This document shows positions 1 through 8,354 of a stretch of 64,000 nucleotides of DNA, piece after piece; position 1 is the stretch's first letter; each line of letters starts with the position of its first letter. The stretch spans positions 124,001-188,000 of the forward strand of contig JBMNPT010000004.1 of assembly GCA_050943735.1 (NCBI GenBank), given 5' to 3'. The position numbers and the translations under genes were made by a program. The notes below the pieces were generated by a model. The model ran no database searches. It was not told the DNA's origin and saw only the letters and a program-made list of their open reading frames with translations. The stretch comes from JBMNPT01 sp050943735. Its GTDB lineage: Bacteria > Bacillota > Clostridia > Oscillospirales > RGIG577.

Positions 1-8
1 GAACTTAC

Positions 9-1373
9 TCAGTGAAACAAACCTTCCCGAACGATCTCGCATACGGTGGGATGCGGGAAGATGAATTCCTTGCACTGGTCGATGGTCATTTCCGATTCCA
101 CCATCATCACACAGGACATGATGAATTCCGAAGCGGGGTTACCCAGGATATGAGCGCCGATCAGGGTGTTGTACTTGGTATTGATGATGAACTTGGCGAT
201 GCCGTCGCCGCCTTCATTTTCCGCAATGTAACGGCCGCTGTAAGACATGGGCAGCTTCACTACGCGGTAGGGGATACCTCTTTCCTTAGCGGTATCTTCG
301 GTAATACCTACAGAGCCCACTTCAGGATTGGTGTAGATGACGCCGGGTACAGCGTTGTAACGCATGTGGTCCTTCTTGCCCAGGATGTTGTTGATGGCCA
401 CTTCCGCACCGCGATATGCGCTGTGGGCCAGCATGGACTTACCGGTGCAGTCGCCGATGGCGTACACGCCAGGCACATTGGTCTGCATCTTGCTGTCCAC
501 CACAATGCCGGGACGATCGGTCATCACATGGATGTTCTCCAGGCCAAAGCCCTGGGTCACTGCACGACGGCCAATGGACAGCAGCACCTTGTCGCACTTC
601 TTAACAACCACTTTGCCGTCCTTTTCATAGGTCACTCCGCCGTCCTTTACAGCGGTTACCTTTGCACTCAGCTCAAAAGTGATGCCCTTCTTTTCATAGT
701 TCTTCTGCAGCAGAGCGGAAATTTCCCGGTCATTGGGGCCGGCAATCTTGTCCAGCATCTCCACTACGGTCACCTTGCTGCCCACACTATTATAATAGGA
801 AGCCATTTCCAGGCCGATCACGCCGCCGCCGATAACAACCAGCTCATTGGGGATTTCCCGCAGATCGAGAATTTCCCGGTTGGTCATGGCGAAGCCGGAT
901 TTCAGAGAATCCTGTGCGCCATCGATGGGGGGTACAAACGCGGTAGAACCGGTGGCAATGATCAGGTTCTTGCCCACGTAGCTCTCGCCGCCTGCCACAA
1001 TTTCAAAGCCCTCTGCGGTACGACCCTTGATCATGCCTTCAGCCTTCACCACAGTGACCTTGTTGGCCTTCATGGTCATCTCCACGCCGCTTACCAGGGT
1101 CTTAACCACCTTGTTCTTGCGGTCGATGACAAAGTTTTGATCGATCTTGGCGTTTTCGCTGGACACGCCATACTTTTTGCTGTAGCCCTTGGCATAGTCA
1201 TACAGCTTGGCGCTCTGCAGCAGGGTCTTGGAGGGAATGCATCCCTCGTTGAGGCACACGCCACCCAGCGCGCGCTTCTCGATTACCGCAGCCTTCAGAC
1301 CAGCCTGACCGGCACGTTCCGCAGCCAGATAGCCGCCGGGGCCGCCGCCCAGTACGATTACATCAAATACCAT
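9..1373 (-). CDS. lpdA: dihydrolipoyl dehydrogenase (E3)
   Basis: This is the flavoprotein E3 subunit that reoxidises dihydrolipoyl groups of E2 and passes electrons to NAD+. The 454-aa length is normal for the family. It opens with the FAD-binding GGGPGG motif (residues 9-14) and carries the redox disulfide GGVCLNEGCIPSK (Cys40/Cys45). A second nucleotide-binding GGGVIGLE motif lies mid-protein, and the C-terminal HPTVCE motif holds the catalytic His-Glu pair. It lies 18 bp downstream of the E2 gene on the same strand, so the two are almost certainly co-transcribed. Any E1 genes would lie further left, outside the window. Family assignment is certain; the substrate of the complex (pyruvate or another 2-oxoacid) is inferred. 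Confidence 0.96.
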   Translation of the reverse strand: MVFDVIVLGGGPGGYLAAERAGQAGLKAAVIEKRALGGVCLNEGCIPSKTLLQSAKLYDYAKGYSKKYGVSSENAKIDQNFVIDRKNKVVKTLVSGVEMTMKANKVTVVKAEGMIKGRTAEGFEIVAGGESYVGKNLIIATGSTAFVPPIDGAQDSLKSGFAMTNREILDLREIPNELVVIGGGVIGLEMASYYNSVGSKVTVVEMLDKIAGPNDREISALLQKNYEKKGITFELSAKVTAVKDGGVTYEKDGKVVVKKCDKVLLSIGRRAVTQGFGLENIHVMTDRPGIVVDSKMQTNVPGVYAIGDCTGKSMLAHSAYRGAEVAINNILGKKDHMRYNAVPGVIYTNPEVGSVGITEDTAKERGIPYRVVKLPMSYSGRYIAENEGGDGIAKFIINTKYNTLIGAHILGNPASEFIMSCVMMVESEMTIDQCKEFIFPHPTVCEIVREGLFH

Positions 1374-1391
1374 TTTATGTATGCCTCCTTT

Positions 1392-3092
1392 TTACTTAGC
1401 AAGGAACAGTGTAAAGTTTTCCAGATTCTTCACCACAGTCTGCAGGAAACGTGCTGCATCAGCGCCGTCCAGGGCTCTGTGGTCGAAGGTGATGGAGAGA
1501 GTCATGGCCTTGTAAGGCACCATCTCGCCGTTGACCACCTTCACACGGTCATGCAGGCAGTTGACGCCCAGAATACCAGTCTGGGGAGGATTGATAACAG
1601 GAGTGAAGTGCTCGATGCCCAGACCGCCCAGGTTGCTCACAGTGAAGCTGGCGCCGCTGAGTACATCGGGAGTGGCCTTGCCATCCTTGCACATCTGGCC
1701 CAGACGCTTGGACTCGGCGCTGATCTCTGCCAGAGAGAGCTTGTTGGCATTGCGGATGGTGGGAACCAGCAGACCCTTGGGGGTATCTACAGCCATGCCC
1801 AGGTGCGCATTCTTGAAGATCTTCATTTCCTTGTCGTTGTAGTGTGCATTCAGGCAGGGATGATCCATCACAGAACGAGCCACCACATACAGCAGGATGT
1901 CGTTCATGGTCAGCTTGGGCAGACCCATCTTCTCGCCCTTGGCCTTGACAGTTTCGCGGAACTTGATCACTTCGGTCATATCGGCAGTGGCATTCAGAGT
2001 CAGCTGAGCCATGTCGGCCAGAGAAGCATGCATGTTCTTGGCAATGGCCTTCCGAATGCTGCTGTTCTTCACGATTTCAAATTCAGGCTCTTCTGCAGCC
2101 ACAGCGGCAGCAGCAGGAGCAGCAGCTGCAGCAGGAGCGGCAGCGGGAACGGTGCGGCCTTCCACATCAGCGGTGGTCACAGCGCCGCCAATACCAGTGC
2201 CGGTTACGCCGGCAGTTGCCAGGCCTCTGGCAGCAGCAGTCACCAGAATGCCTGCTTCCACAGCCTTCAATACGTCAGCCTCAATGATCCGGCCTTCGGG
2301 ACCGGTACCAGGCACACGGGTGATGTCCACATTCTTCTTCTCTGCCAGGTTCTTGGCCCGGGGAGAAATGCGGATGAAGTCGCGCTCTACCACAGGAGCA
2401 GCAACAGCGGCAGGTGCAGGAGCAGCGGCAGCGGCGGGAGCGGCTGCAGGAGCGGCCTCAGCAGCAGGAGCAGCGGCGGGAGCGCCGGTCACAACGACCT
2501 GTCCCTCTTCACCGATGGCACAAATGGGAGTCTTAATGGCAATCTCGTCGCCTTCTTCACCCATCAGAGCCAGCACAGTGCCTTCGAATTCACTTTCCAC
2601 ATCAAAAGTAGCCTTGCCGGTTTCGATGGCGCACAGAATGTCGCCCACCTTCACCTTGTCGCCCACCTTCACATTCCAGCTGGAAAGGATGGCGCTTTCT
2701 TCGCTCAGGCCCTTCTGAGGCATCAGCACCAGATTGGCGGCATTTTCGGGGGCCACAGCGGGAGCGGCAGCCGGAGCCGGTGCAACAGCAGGTGCAGCTA
2801 CGGGAGCTGCCTCAGCGGCAGGAGCAGCAGCGCTGGGAGCGGCTACTGTTTCACCAGGCTGGCCGATGGCACATACAGGAGCCTGGATGGGCAGTTCATC
2901 TCCTTCTTCTCCGAACAGTTCCAGCACAGTGCCTTCGAATTCGCTTTCCACATCGAAGGTAGCCTTACCGGTTTCAATGGAGAAGAGGATATCTCCTACC
3001 TTTACACTGTCACCTTTTTTCACGTTCCAGGAAGAAATGACAGCACTTTCTTCCGACAGACCCTTCTGCGGCATCAATACCATTTGAGCCAT
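1392..3092 (-). CDS. pdhC: 2-oxoacid dehydrogenase E2, dihydrolipoamide acyltransferase with two lipoyl domains
   Basis: This is the core acyltransferase of a pyruvate-dehydrogenase-type complex, 566 aa from ATG 3092, which has AGGAGG 9 nt upstream; the in-frame TTG at 3113 overlaps that site and is rejected. Two near-identical lipoyl domains (residues about 1-76 and 117-195) each carry ETGKA, where the lysine is lipoylated. Ala/Pro-rich linkers follow. An E3-binding domain lies near RISPRAKNLAEKKNVDIT, and just after it comes a shorter segment with the same pattern (TAAARGLA...GVTGTGIGG...TTADVEG). The catalytic domain ends with DHRALDGADAARFL, containing the active-site His and the DG pair. 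The acyl substrate is not settled by the sequence, because no E1 gene is in view. Confidence 0.93.
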   Translation of the reverse strand: MAQMVLMPQKGLSEESAVISSWNVKKGDSVKVGDILFSIETGKATFDVESEFEGTVLELFGEEGDELPIQAPVCAIGQPGETVAAPSAAAPAAEAAPVAAPAVAPAPAAAPAVAPENAANLVLMPQKGLSEESAILSSWNVKVGDKVKVGDILCAIETGKATFDVESEFEGTVLALMGEEGDEIAIKTPICAIGEEGQVVVTGAPAAAPAAEAAPAAAPAAAAAPAPAAVAAPVVERDFIRISPRAKNLAEKKNVDITRVPGTGPEGRIIEADVLKAVEAGILVTAAARGLATAGVTGTGIGGAVTTADVEGRTVPAAAPAAAAAPAAAAVAAEEPEFEIVKNSSIRKAIAKNMHASLADMAQLTLNATADMTEVIKFRETVKAKGEKMGLPKLTMNDILLYVVARSVMDHPCLNAHYNDKEMKIFKNAHLGMAVDTPKGLLVPTIRNANKLSLAEISAESKRLGQMCKDGKATPDVLSGASFTVSNLGGLGIEHFTPVINPPQTGILGVNCLHDRVKVVNGEMVPYKAMTLSITFDHRALDGADAARFLQTVVKNLENFTLFLAK

Positions 3093-3423
3093 TCTACGCA
3101 ACCTCCTATACAAAAATTTGGTTTACCCGTTGAATGTTAACATGGAACAATTTGAAATGTTCTTTATGTTTATATTAACATCTACCCCCCAGTACGTCAA
3201 TGTTTTTTTGCCCAATTATTCATTTTTTTGTTGGTTACCTTGAACAATCATCCTTAACCTTTTCATTTTAACAGTCTTTTTACACAAAACTTGTTCAATT
3301 CATTGCCTATTTCACACAAAAATGTTCATTTGGTGTTGATTTTTTCTTTCCTATATAGTATTATAATGATAATTCAATCGATTTACCGCTATCCACCGTT
3401 CTTTTCAGAAAGGAATGTTTGTT
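3093..3423. promoter_or_regulatory. divergent promoter region between E2-E3 and DeoR operons
   Basis: About 330 bp of AT-rich DNA without a gene. Minus strand: -35 TTGACG (3195-3200), 17-nt spacer, -10 TAATAT (3172-3177), serving the E2-E3 operon. Plus strand: TTGATT (3336-3341), 17-nt spacer, TATTAT (3359-3364), serving the DeoR operon. GAACA/TGTTC half-sites recur. A pair at 3145-3149 and 3158-3162 forms an inverted repeat near the E2 transcription start. TTGAACAA lies at 3240-3247, its reverse complement TTGTTCAA at 3291-3298, and TGTTC at 3323-3327. They are candidate operators, perhaps for the neighbouring DeoR protein (inference). Confidence 0.6.
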
Positions 3424-4182
3424 TTGAATGAACGACGTGAACGAATCAAAGATTACATCTATCAAAACGGAGACGTAAAGGTGAGCAAGCTCATCGAGAT
3501 CTTCCCCGAGGTCACCCCCATGACCATCCGTCGGGATTTGACCTATCTGGAAGAGCAAAAGGTGATTCTGCGCTCCCATGGCAGCGCCCGCAAACCTGAT
3601 TTTCTCTCTCCTCTCAGCGAGGATCTGTACATCAACCGGGAATCCATCAACAGCAGTTCCAAAGACATCATTGCGCAAAAGGCAGAGGCTTTTGTGGAGG
3701 AACGGCGCAGTCTGTTTCTGGACAGCGGTACCACCATCATGTCGCTGGTCAAACGCATTCCGGACCACAAACTGACCATCTTCACCACCGGGCCCAACAT
3801 TGGGATGGAGATTGCCCGCACCACCACCAAACCGCAGATCACGCTGCTGGGCGGCAATCTCAGCCGCAACACCTTCTCCACCTCCGGCTACAGCTGTTTG
3901 GACGCCATTCATTCCATCAACATCGATGTGGCGTTCATTGTTCCCTCGGCCTATTCTCTCAACTTTGGCTTTTCGGTGGGGAATCAGTATGAATGCGAGG
4001 TCAAACGAGCCATTCTCAAAAAGGCACAGACCCGGATTCTGCTCATTGACAGCTCCAAATTTGACAAAAATATGCCCTACACCTTTGCCACCATGGCAGA
4101 CATTGACTATTTCATCAGTGACGACAAAGTGCCCACCGAAATCCAGGAGGAAGCCGCGCAGCACCACGTCACCATTCTGTGA
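3424..4182 (+). CDS. DeoR-family transcriptional regulator
   Basis: A 252-aa repressor of the DeoR/GlpR type, which usually senses a phosphorylated sugar. The N-terminal winged helix (residues 1-55) includes the classic TPMTIRRDLTYLEE recognition helix, followed by the sugar-phosphate-isomerase-like sensor domain (FLDSGTT, TGPNIGMEIA, LLGGNLSRNTFSTSG). An ATG at 3415 directly abuts the ribosome site GAAAGGA, so the TTG at 3424, with proper spacing, is the more likely start. It heads an operon with an MBL-fold hydrolase and a HAD phosphatase. The stop codon is embedded in the next gene's GAGGAGG. Its target and effector are unknown. Confidence 0.88.
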   Translation: MNERRERIKDYIYQNGDVKVSKLIEIFPEVTPMTIRRDLTYLEEQKVILRSHGSARKPDFLSPLSEDLYINRESINSSSKDIIAQKAEAFVEERRSLFLDSGTTIMSLVKRIPDHKLTIFTTGPNIGMEIARTTTKPQITLLGGNLSRNTFSTSGYSCLDAIHSINIDVAFIVPSAYSLNFGFSVGNQYECEVKRAILKKAQTRILLIDSSKFDKNMPYTFATMADIDYFISDDKVPTEIQEEAAQHHVTIL

Positions 4183-4191
4183 GGAGGCACC

Positions 4192-5043
4192 ATGGCCAGC
4201 AAATACGCCACCCCGCCGGGGTACTTCCGCAATCTCTATGAACATCCCGCCGACTACTACTGCAAACCCTTCCGCATCTTCGGCAACCTGTGGTATGTGG
4301 GCAATACAGTGGTGAGCTGTCACCTCATTGACACCGGCGACGGACTCATCCTCATTGACACCGCCTTTTCCCAGACCACTGCCCTGCTCATTCAGGCCAT
4401 CTGGGAAGCCGGTTTTTCTCCCTATGACATCCGATACATTCTTCACACCCATGGACATATGGACCATTTTGGCGGCACCGTCTTTTTGAAAAAACTCACC
4501 CGGGCCACCACCTTTCTTCCCCGCAAAGACGCGGAAATGTTCCGCACCCGGCCCGAGCTCTCCTTTGTGCAGGACTGCCAGCCGGGATACACTGAACTGT
4601 TCACTCCTGATGTGCTGTTGGAGGACGGCGATACGGTCACACTGGGCAATACGACGGTGCGCTGCGTGGAAACCCCCGGTCATTCCCCAGGCGTGATGAG
4701 CTTTTTCTTCTCAGTTACCGATGGTCAGCAGAGTCTGTCCGCCGGTCTGCTGGGAGGCGGAGGGCTCAACACCCTCAACGCCGACTTTTTCCGTCAGTTT
4801 TCGCTGGACGGAGCTTCTATTCGTGCCCAATATGTGGCGGGGATGGCCCGTCTGCGACAGGAAAGTCCCTGCATTGCCCTGGGCGGACACCCCTATTACA
4901 ACAAAACCCTGCACAAGCGCCAACAGATGCTGCATCATCCCGAGGTGGGCAATCTCTTTGTCAATCCCAAAGAGTGGCCCCAGATGATCGACCGGCTGGA
5001 AGCAGACTTTCAGCGTATGGTGCGGGAAGAACAGGAATTCTGA
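4192..5043 (+). CDS. MBL-fold metallo-hydrolase
   Basis: A 283-aa cytoplasmic metallo-beta-lactamase-fold hydrolase. The metal-binding signature HTHGHMDH is visible around residue 85, and downstream metal ligands lie in ETPGHSPG and GGHPYYNK. It starts 9 nt after the DeoR gene with a strong GAGGAGG site, and is followed 17 nt later by a HAD phosphatase, so the three form one transcription unit. The fold covers thioesterases, glyoxalases, lactonases and beta-lactamases; nothing in the sequence narrows the substrate. A role in sugar- or acyl-derivative breakdown with the HAD protein is inference only. Confidence 0.85.
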   Translation: MASKYATPPGYFRNLYEHPADYYCKPFRIFGNLWYVGNTVVSCHLIDTGDGLILIDTAFSQTTALLIQAIWEAGFSPYDIRYILHTHGHMDHFGGTVFLKKLTRATTFLPRKDAEMFRTRPELSFVQDCQPGYTELFTPDVLLEDGDTVTLGNTTVRCVETPGHSPGVMSFFFSVTDGQQSLSAGLLGGGGLNTLNADFFRQFSLDGASIRAQYVAGMARLRQESPCIALGGHPYYNKTLHKRQQMLHHPEVGNLFVNPKEWPQMIDRLEADFQRMVREEQEF

Positions 5044-5060
5044 GCCCGAAAGGAGGGCCT

Positions 5061-5888
5061 ATGAACCGATTTCAAGACTGGCTGCTGGTGAGTGACATGG
5101 ATCGCTCCCTGCTGGATGACAACAAAGAAATTCCGCCTCGCAATCTGGAGGCGCTGCAATATTTTTTATCGGAAGGCGGGCACTTCACAGTAGCCACCGG
5201 CCGTACTCCCACTTCCATCGCCCGGTATCTGGACATCCTACCTCTCAATGCGCCGGTGATTTGCAACAATGGCAGCGGCCTGTATGATTTTCAACGGCAG
5301 CGCTATACCTGGCATCTCTCGCTGGATGTTACTGCGGTACAGACGGTGGTGGACGATGTGATGCAGCGTTTTCCCCACATCGGCGTGGAAGTCTATGAGC
5401 CGGAGCGTATTTGTATTCCGGTGCGCAACATCCACACCGACCGTCATATGGAGCTGGAATCCATGGGATTCACTGAGGGAACCTACAAACATCCGCCCTA
5501 TACCTGGTTGAAAGTGGTTTTCACCCAGGACCACAGCCAGCTGGAGGTTCTGCGCCGCCATGTGGAAGCCATGGGGTACGCGGAACAATTTCCGTCCATT
5601 CGTTTTGTATACTCGGAGCCCCAGTACTTTGAGCTGCTGAGCGTAGAGGGCAACAAGGGCACCGGACTCACCATGCTGGCCAAACAGCTGGGCATCCGGC
5701 CAGATCACACCGCTGCCCTGGGAGACAATTACAACGATTTGGAGCTGATCCAGGCGGCAGGCCGAGGGTACACAGTGGCCAACGCAGTACCGGAGCTCCG
5801 TGCCATCAGCTGCCAAACAGTATGCGATAACAACGCCGGTGGACTGGCGGATGTCATTCAGCTGCTGGAACAGGAAACCACTTCCTGA
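5061..5888 (+). CDS. Cof-type HAD-IIB family hydrolase
   Basis: A 275-aa HAD-superfamily phosphatase of the Cof subfamily, which removes phosphate from sugar phosphates and related metabolites. Motif I is DMDRSLLDD near residue 12, with both nucleophile-region aspartates but Arg-Ser in place of the usual Gly-Thr. Motif IV is GDNYNDLEL near residue 225. The start at 5061 has AAGGAGG upstream; longer in-frame starts would overlap the preceding gene. It is the last gene of the DeoR-MBL-HAD operon and is followed at once by a strong terminator. Confidence 0.87.
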   Translation: MNRFQDWLLVSDMDRSLLDDNKEIPPRNLEALQYFLSEGGHFTVATGRTPTSIARYLDILPLNAPVICNNGSGLYDFQRQRYTWHLSLDVTAVQTVVDDVMQRFPHIGVEVYEPERICIPVRNIHTDRHMELESMGFTEGTYKHPPYTWLKVVFTQDHSQLEVLRRHVEAMGYAEQFPSIRFVYSEPQYFELLSVEGNKGTGLTMLAKQLGIRPDHTAALGDNYNDLELIQAAGRGYTVANAVPELRAISCQTVCDNNAGGLADVIQLLEQETTS

Positions 5889-5896
5889 CACATAAC

Positions 5897-5936
5897 AAAA
5901 AGCTGTTCTGCAAAAGCAGAACAGCTTTTCTTTTTT
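5897..5936 (+). terminator. intrinsic terminator of the DeoR operon (bidirectional)
   Basis: A 14-bp perfect stem with arms 5897-5910 and 5916-5929 (GCTGTTCTGC / GCAGAACAGC core) and a short A-rich loop is followed by TTTTCTTTTTT. The other strand also reads into a T-run, so it may serve the converging gene ending at 5938. Confidence 0.9.
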
Positions 5937-5937
5937 G

Positions 5938-6270
5938 TTAAGAGGTGTGTTTCAAGTCTTCTTTGTCTGTTGACCCAGACACACCGCTTCCCACAATTTC
6001 TCCGTTTTTCAGAGTGTAAAAATACACAGACGCAGGCTCATCCTGATAGACCACCCGAACCACCCACTCATCATAGGAAAGGAGTATGCTCATAAAAGAA
6101 TGGCTCACTTCCAGACTCTGAATATCCGCCTGGCTGTAGTTCTCTTTCCCCAAATACTCCCACATTTTATCTTCCACATGATTGCGTCCCAGGCTCACAT
6201 AGGAAAAGATAGTACCACATATCGCGGCTGCCAGCAAACCACAGCAGATCCATCGCCACTTTTTTTGCAT
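5938..6270 (-). CDS. DUF3139-like small secreted or membrane-anchored protein
   Basis: A 110-aa protein with a hydrophobic N-terminal anchor (WRWICCGLLAAAICGTIF) and an extracytoplasmic domain. The pattern MWEYLGKENYSQADIQSLEV ... VVYQDEPASVYFYT resembles the DUF3139 family of small exported Firmicutes proteins; this is recognised by eye and not certain. The ATG at 6270 has AGGAGG 7 nt upstream; the adjacent ATG at 6273 is possible. It is the last gene of a four-gene minus-strand operon with two small membrane proteins and a PstS-like protein. Function unknown. Confidence 0.7.
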   Translation of the reverse strand: MQKKWRWICCGLLAAAICGTIFSYVSLGRNHVEDKMWEYLGKENYSQADIQSLEVSHSFMSILLSYDEWVVRVVYQDEPASVYFYTLKNGEIVGSGVSGSTDKEDLKHTS

Positions 6271-6299
6271 CATCACACCTCCTCCATGGGACATGGTGT

Positions 6300-6662
6300 T
6301 CACATTTGGCGTCTATATGTCCATCCGCCCATCAATCCGTAATACACGCAGAGCAAAATCCCCAGTGGTCTCTCAATTTCCAGCACCTGACCAGTGTACT
6401 GTGTGCTCATATAGAGCAGAACCACCCCCACTGCAAGCCCTGGCAAACATCCCCACCAATGTTCTTTAGACAGCAGAATCGCCGACACAAACAGCGTGGC
6501 TACACAGCCCCATACCCCCGGATGAATGGCAGAGAAGTTCCCCGCGCACCCCAGCAACACATAGAGCAGCAATGCTGCCACCGCAGGTAGCCAGCTCGCC
6601 ATTGACTTCATGGAACATCTCTGACTTTTTCCAAAAGAACGCACAAGCTGTTTTCTTTCCAT
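6300..6662 (-). CDS. small integral membrane protein
   Basis: A 120-aa protein with about four predicted membrane helices (WLPAVAALLLYVLLGCAG, VWGCVATLFVSAIL, LPGLAVGVVLLYM, LGILLCVYYGLMGG) and a short basic C-terminus. Its ATG at 6662 overlaps the stop of the upstream gene in a TGATG junction, so translation is coupled. The helix pattern resembles that of the upstream neighbour, suggesting a distant paralogue. No family is recognised. Confidence 0.7.
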   Translation of the reverse strand: MERKQLVRSFGKSQRCSMKSMASWLPAVAALLLYVLLGCAGNFSAIHPGVWGCVATLFVSAILLSKEHWWGCLPGLAVGVVLLYMSTQYTGQVLEIERPLGILLCVYYGLMGGWTYRRQM

Positions 6663-6997
6663 CACTCCTGCACTTCCTTTTTAGCAGTTCTTCGCGAACC
6701 CAGCCCCACACCACTGCCCAACAAGGTCAGCAGACCGTAAGCGGGACCATATACCCAGGCACTGGAATTGTAATAGATCCATATGGTAGGAAGAAACAGC
6801 ACCATGACCGCCAATCCATACCAGAGATGAAACCCTCTTTTCCAACCCAGGTATCCACCACACACCAGACAGGTAACAGGCATCGCCAGCAACATCAGTA
6901 CCATGGCAGAACCTGTGTCCTGCATCAGCAGTGGCAGGACATACAGCGCGGCCGCCAATACCACCCAGCAAATCCATTCTCCAGTGGTCATCTTCAT
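6662..6997 (-). CDS. small integral membrane protein
   Basis: A 111-aa protein with about four hydrophobic segments (WICWVVLAAALYVLPLLM, VLMLLAMPVTCLVCGGYLG, WYGLAVMVLFLPTIWIYY, YGLLTLLGSGVGLG) and a basic tail. The start ATG at 6997 has GAGGAGG upstream; earlier in-frame starts lie inside the PstS-like gene. It sits 20 nt downstream of that gene and overlaps the next one. No function is recognised; the operon suggests it works with the PstS-like protein. Confidence 0.72.
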   Translation of the reverse strand: MKMTTGEWICWVVLAAALYVLPLLMQDTGSAMVLMLLAMPVTCLVCGGYLGWKRGFHLWYGLAVMVLFLPTIWIYYNSSAWVYGPAYGLLTLLGSGVGLGSRRTAKKEVQE

Positions 6998-7017
6998 ATC
7001 AGTTCCTCCTCTCTGCT

Positions 7018-8247
7018 TCATCCCACAGGTACGTAGCCGGTGCGTTCCACCACCTGCTGTCCCTGAGGGGACAAAATCCACTCCAGCAATTTTTGCAGAG
7101 CTGGCATGGTCTCCGCCGGGTCCTCCCCGCCGATGGCCGACGCCGTCACTGCGTAGAATTCCGAGGAAATGGGATAGCTTCCATCCGCAATGGTCTGCGG
7201 AGTGGGCTCCACGCCATCCAATGCCAGCAGGCGAATTTCCTGCTGCCCCACCATCTGTGTGGAATAGTACCGGAAGGAAAAGCCCAGCGCATTCTTATAA
7301 TTGCGGTAACTGGCCACCGCCGAAATGATGCCGCCCATATCTCCAATGCGGTCTTCTTTTTCCGGCTCAATCAGGGGCAGCCCCTCCATCAACCGCTGCA
7401 AAGCAGTCTGGCTGCCGCTGTTCTCCGCCCGTTGAAAGGCCCGGATATTCCAGTTAGGGCCGCCCACTTCGCTCCAGTTGGTGATCTCCCCACTGTAAAT
7501 CTGCTGAACTTGCTCCACCGTCAATCCGGTCACCGGATTCTGTGTGTTCACAAAGAATACAAAGGCCTCCCGTCCGATGGGATGCAGATGCAGTTCCCGG
7601 CCATGGTTCTTCGCTTCTTCCAACTGCGCCTGGGAAGGCCCCGCCACAAAAATCATATCCACCTCACCGGCAATTAGCCGGTCGTAGGCGCCCACTGTAT
7701 TGGTGCAGGCCACCCGGCCCACCCCATGAGACTCATACATGGGATACTCTCCCTCCGGATACACCGCCTGCACAAATCCCGCGTACACCGGATAGAGCGC
7801 GGTTGCACCGTCCAAAGTGGGCAGCCTCTCTTCCGATGAAAATTTCAGCGTAGGCTCTTCTTCCAGCCAAACCGCCTTGGTTCCTTCCATGAAAGGCTCG
7901 TATTCACTGAGCATCAATCCCCGGTCATCCACTGTGGGAATGGAAGCTCTCCATTCTCCCACTGCACCGTATAGAAGGCCCGCCGCCAGCACACCCACCG
8001 CACACCAGCCCAGCACTCGCCGTCCCCGTGCCTCAAACCACTCGCTGGCAGCGATGATGCCCAGCACCACCCAGCCCACTAGCACGCCTCCAATGGCGTA
8101 GACCCACCAGGGCTCCCAATTGCCTGACAATGTGGTAAAAATCAAAAAGAAGGGCATTCCAATGGTCCCCAGCACCAGGGCCAACACGCTGAAAGCAATG
8201 GTTTTCCCAATTTTTCCTCCCAGGGTCAATTTCGGCTCTTCCTTCAC
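7018..8247 (-). CDS. PstS-like substrate-binding protein with N-terminal membrane helices
   Basis: A 409-aa protein. Residues about 1-100 hold three hydrophobic segments (IAFSVLALVLGTIGMPFFLIF, YAIGGVLVGWVVLGIIA, VLGWCAVGVLAAGLLYG). The rest is a PBP-like domain of the phosphate-binding PstS type: VDMIFVAGPSQAQ, VFFVNTQNPVTGLTVEQV, IYSGEITNWSEVGG, ENSGSQTALQRL, NALGFSFRYY. Ordinary PstS proteins are lipoproteins with a single signal peptide; here there is no lipobox and the domain is tethered by helices. No pstCAB genes are nearby; three small membrane proteins follow in the operon. A sensing or anchoring role rather than plain phosphate import is inferred. Confidence 0.8.
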   Translation of the reverse strand: MKEEPKLTLGGKIGKTIAFSVLALVLGTIGMPFFLIFTTLSGNWEPWWVYAIGGVLVGWVVLGIIAASEWFEARGRRVLGWCAVGVLAAGLLYGAVGEWRASIPTVDDRGLMLSEYEPFMEGTKAVWLEEEPTLKFSSEERLPTLDGATALYPVYAGFVQAVYPEGEYPMYESHGVGRVACTNTVGAYDRLIAGEVDMIFVAGPSQAQLEEAKNHGRELHLHPIGREAFVFFVNTQNPVTGLTVEQVQQIYSGEITNWSEVGGPNWNIRAFQRAENSGSQTALQRLMEGLPLIEPEKEDRIGDMGGIISAVASYRNYKNALGFSFRYYSTQMVGQQEIRLLALDGVEPTPQTIADGSYPISSEFYAVTASAIGGEDPAETMPALQKLLEWILSPQGQQVVERTGYVPVG

Positions 8248-8320
8248 GCTTACCCCTCCCGTCCAATTCTTATATTGTAATTTTACACTATTTTATTCAT
8301 TTTGTCAATTCTCGCAAAGA

Positions 8321-8350
8321 AAAAGCGCTGTCTTATGACAGCGCTTTTTT
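8321..8350 (-). terminator. intrinsic terminator of galE
   Basis: A 12-bp stem (AAAAGCGCTGTC / GACAGCGCTTTT) with a TTAT loop, followed on the minus strand by a T-run (8321-8316 side). It lies directly after the galE stop. Confidence 0.85.
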
Positions 8351-8354
8351 CGTA

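Noticed and set aside
2011..3087. Ala/Gly-rich plus-strand frames over the E2 linker
   Set aside because: They mirror the Ala/Pro-rich linkers of E2 on the other strand and have no independent signal.
12..3140. Long plus-strand open frame opposite the E3 and E2 genes
   Set aside because: Composition is His/Gln/Ser-rich and repetitive, it has no ribosome site, and the opposite strand carries two certain enzymes; it is the antisense shadow of their codon bias.
3361..4683. Long minus-strand frame opposite the DeoR and MBL genes
   Set aside because: It is antisense to two well-supported genes, lacks a start signal and shows no family resemblance.
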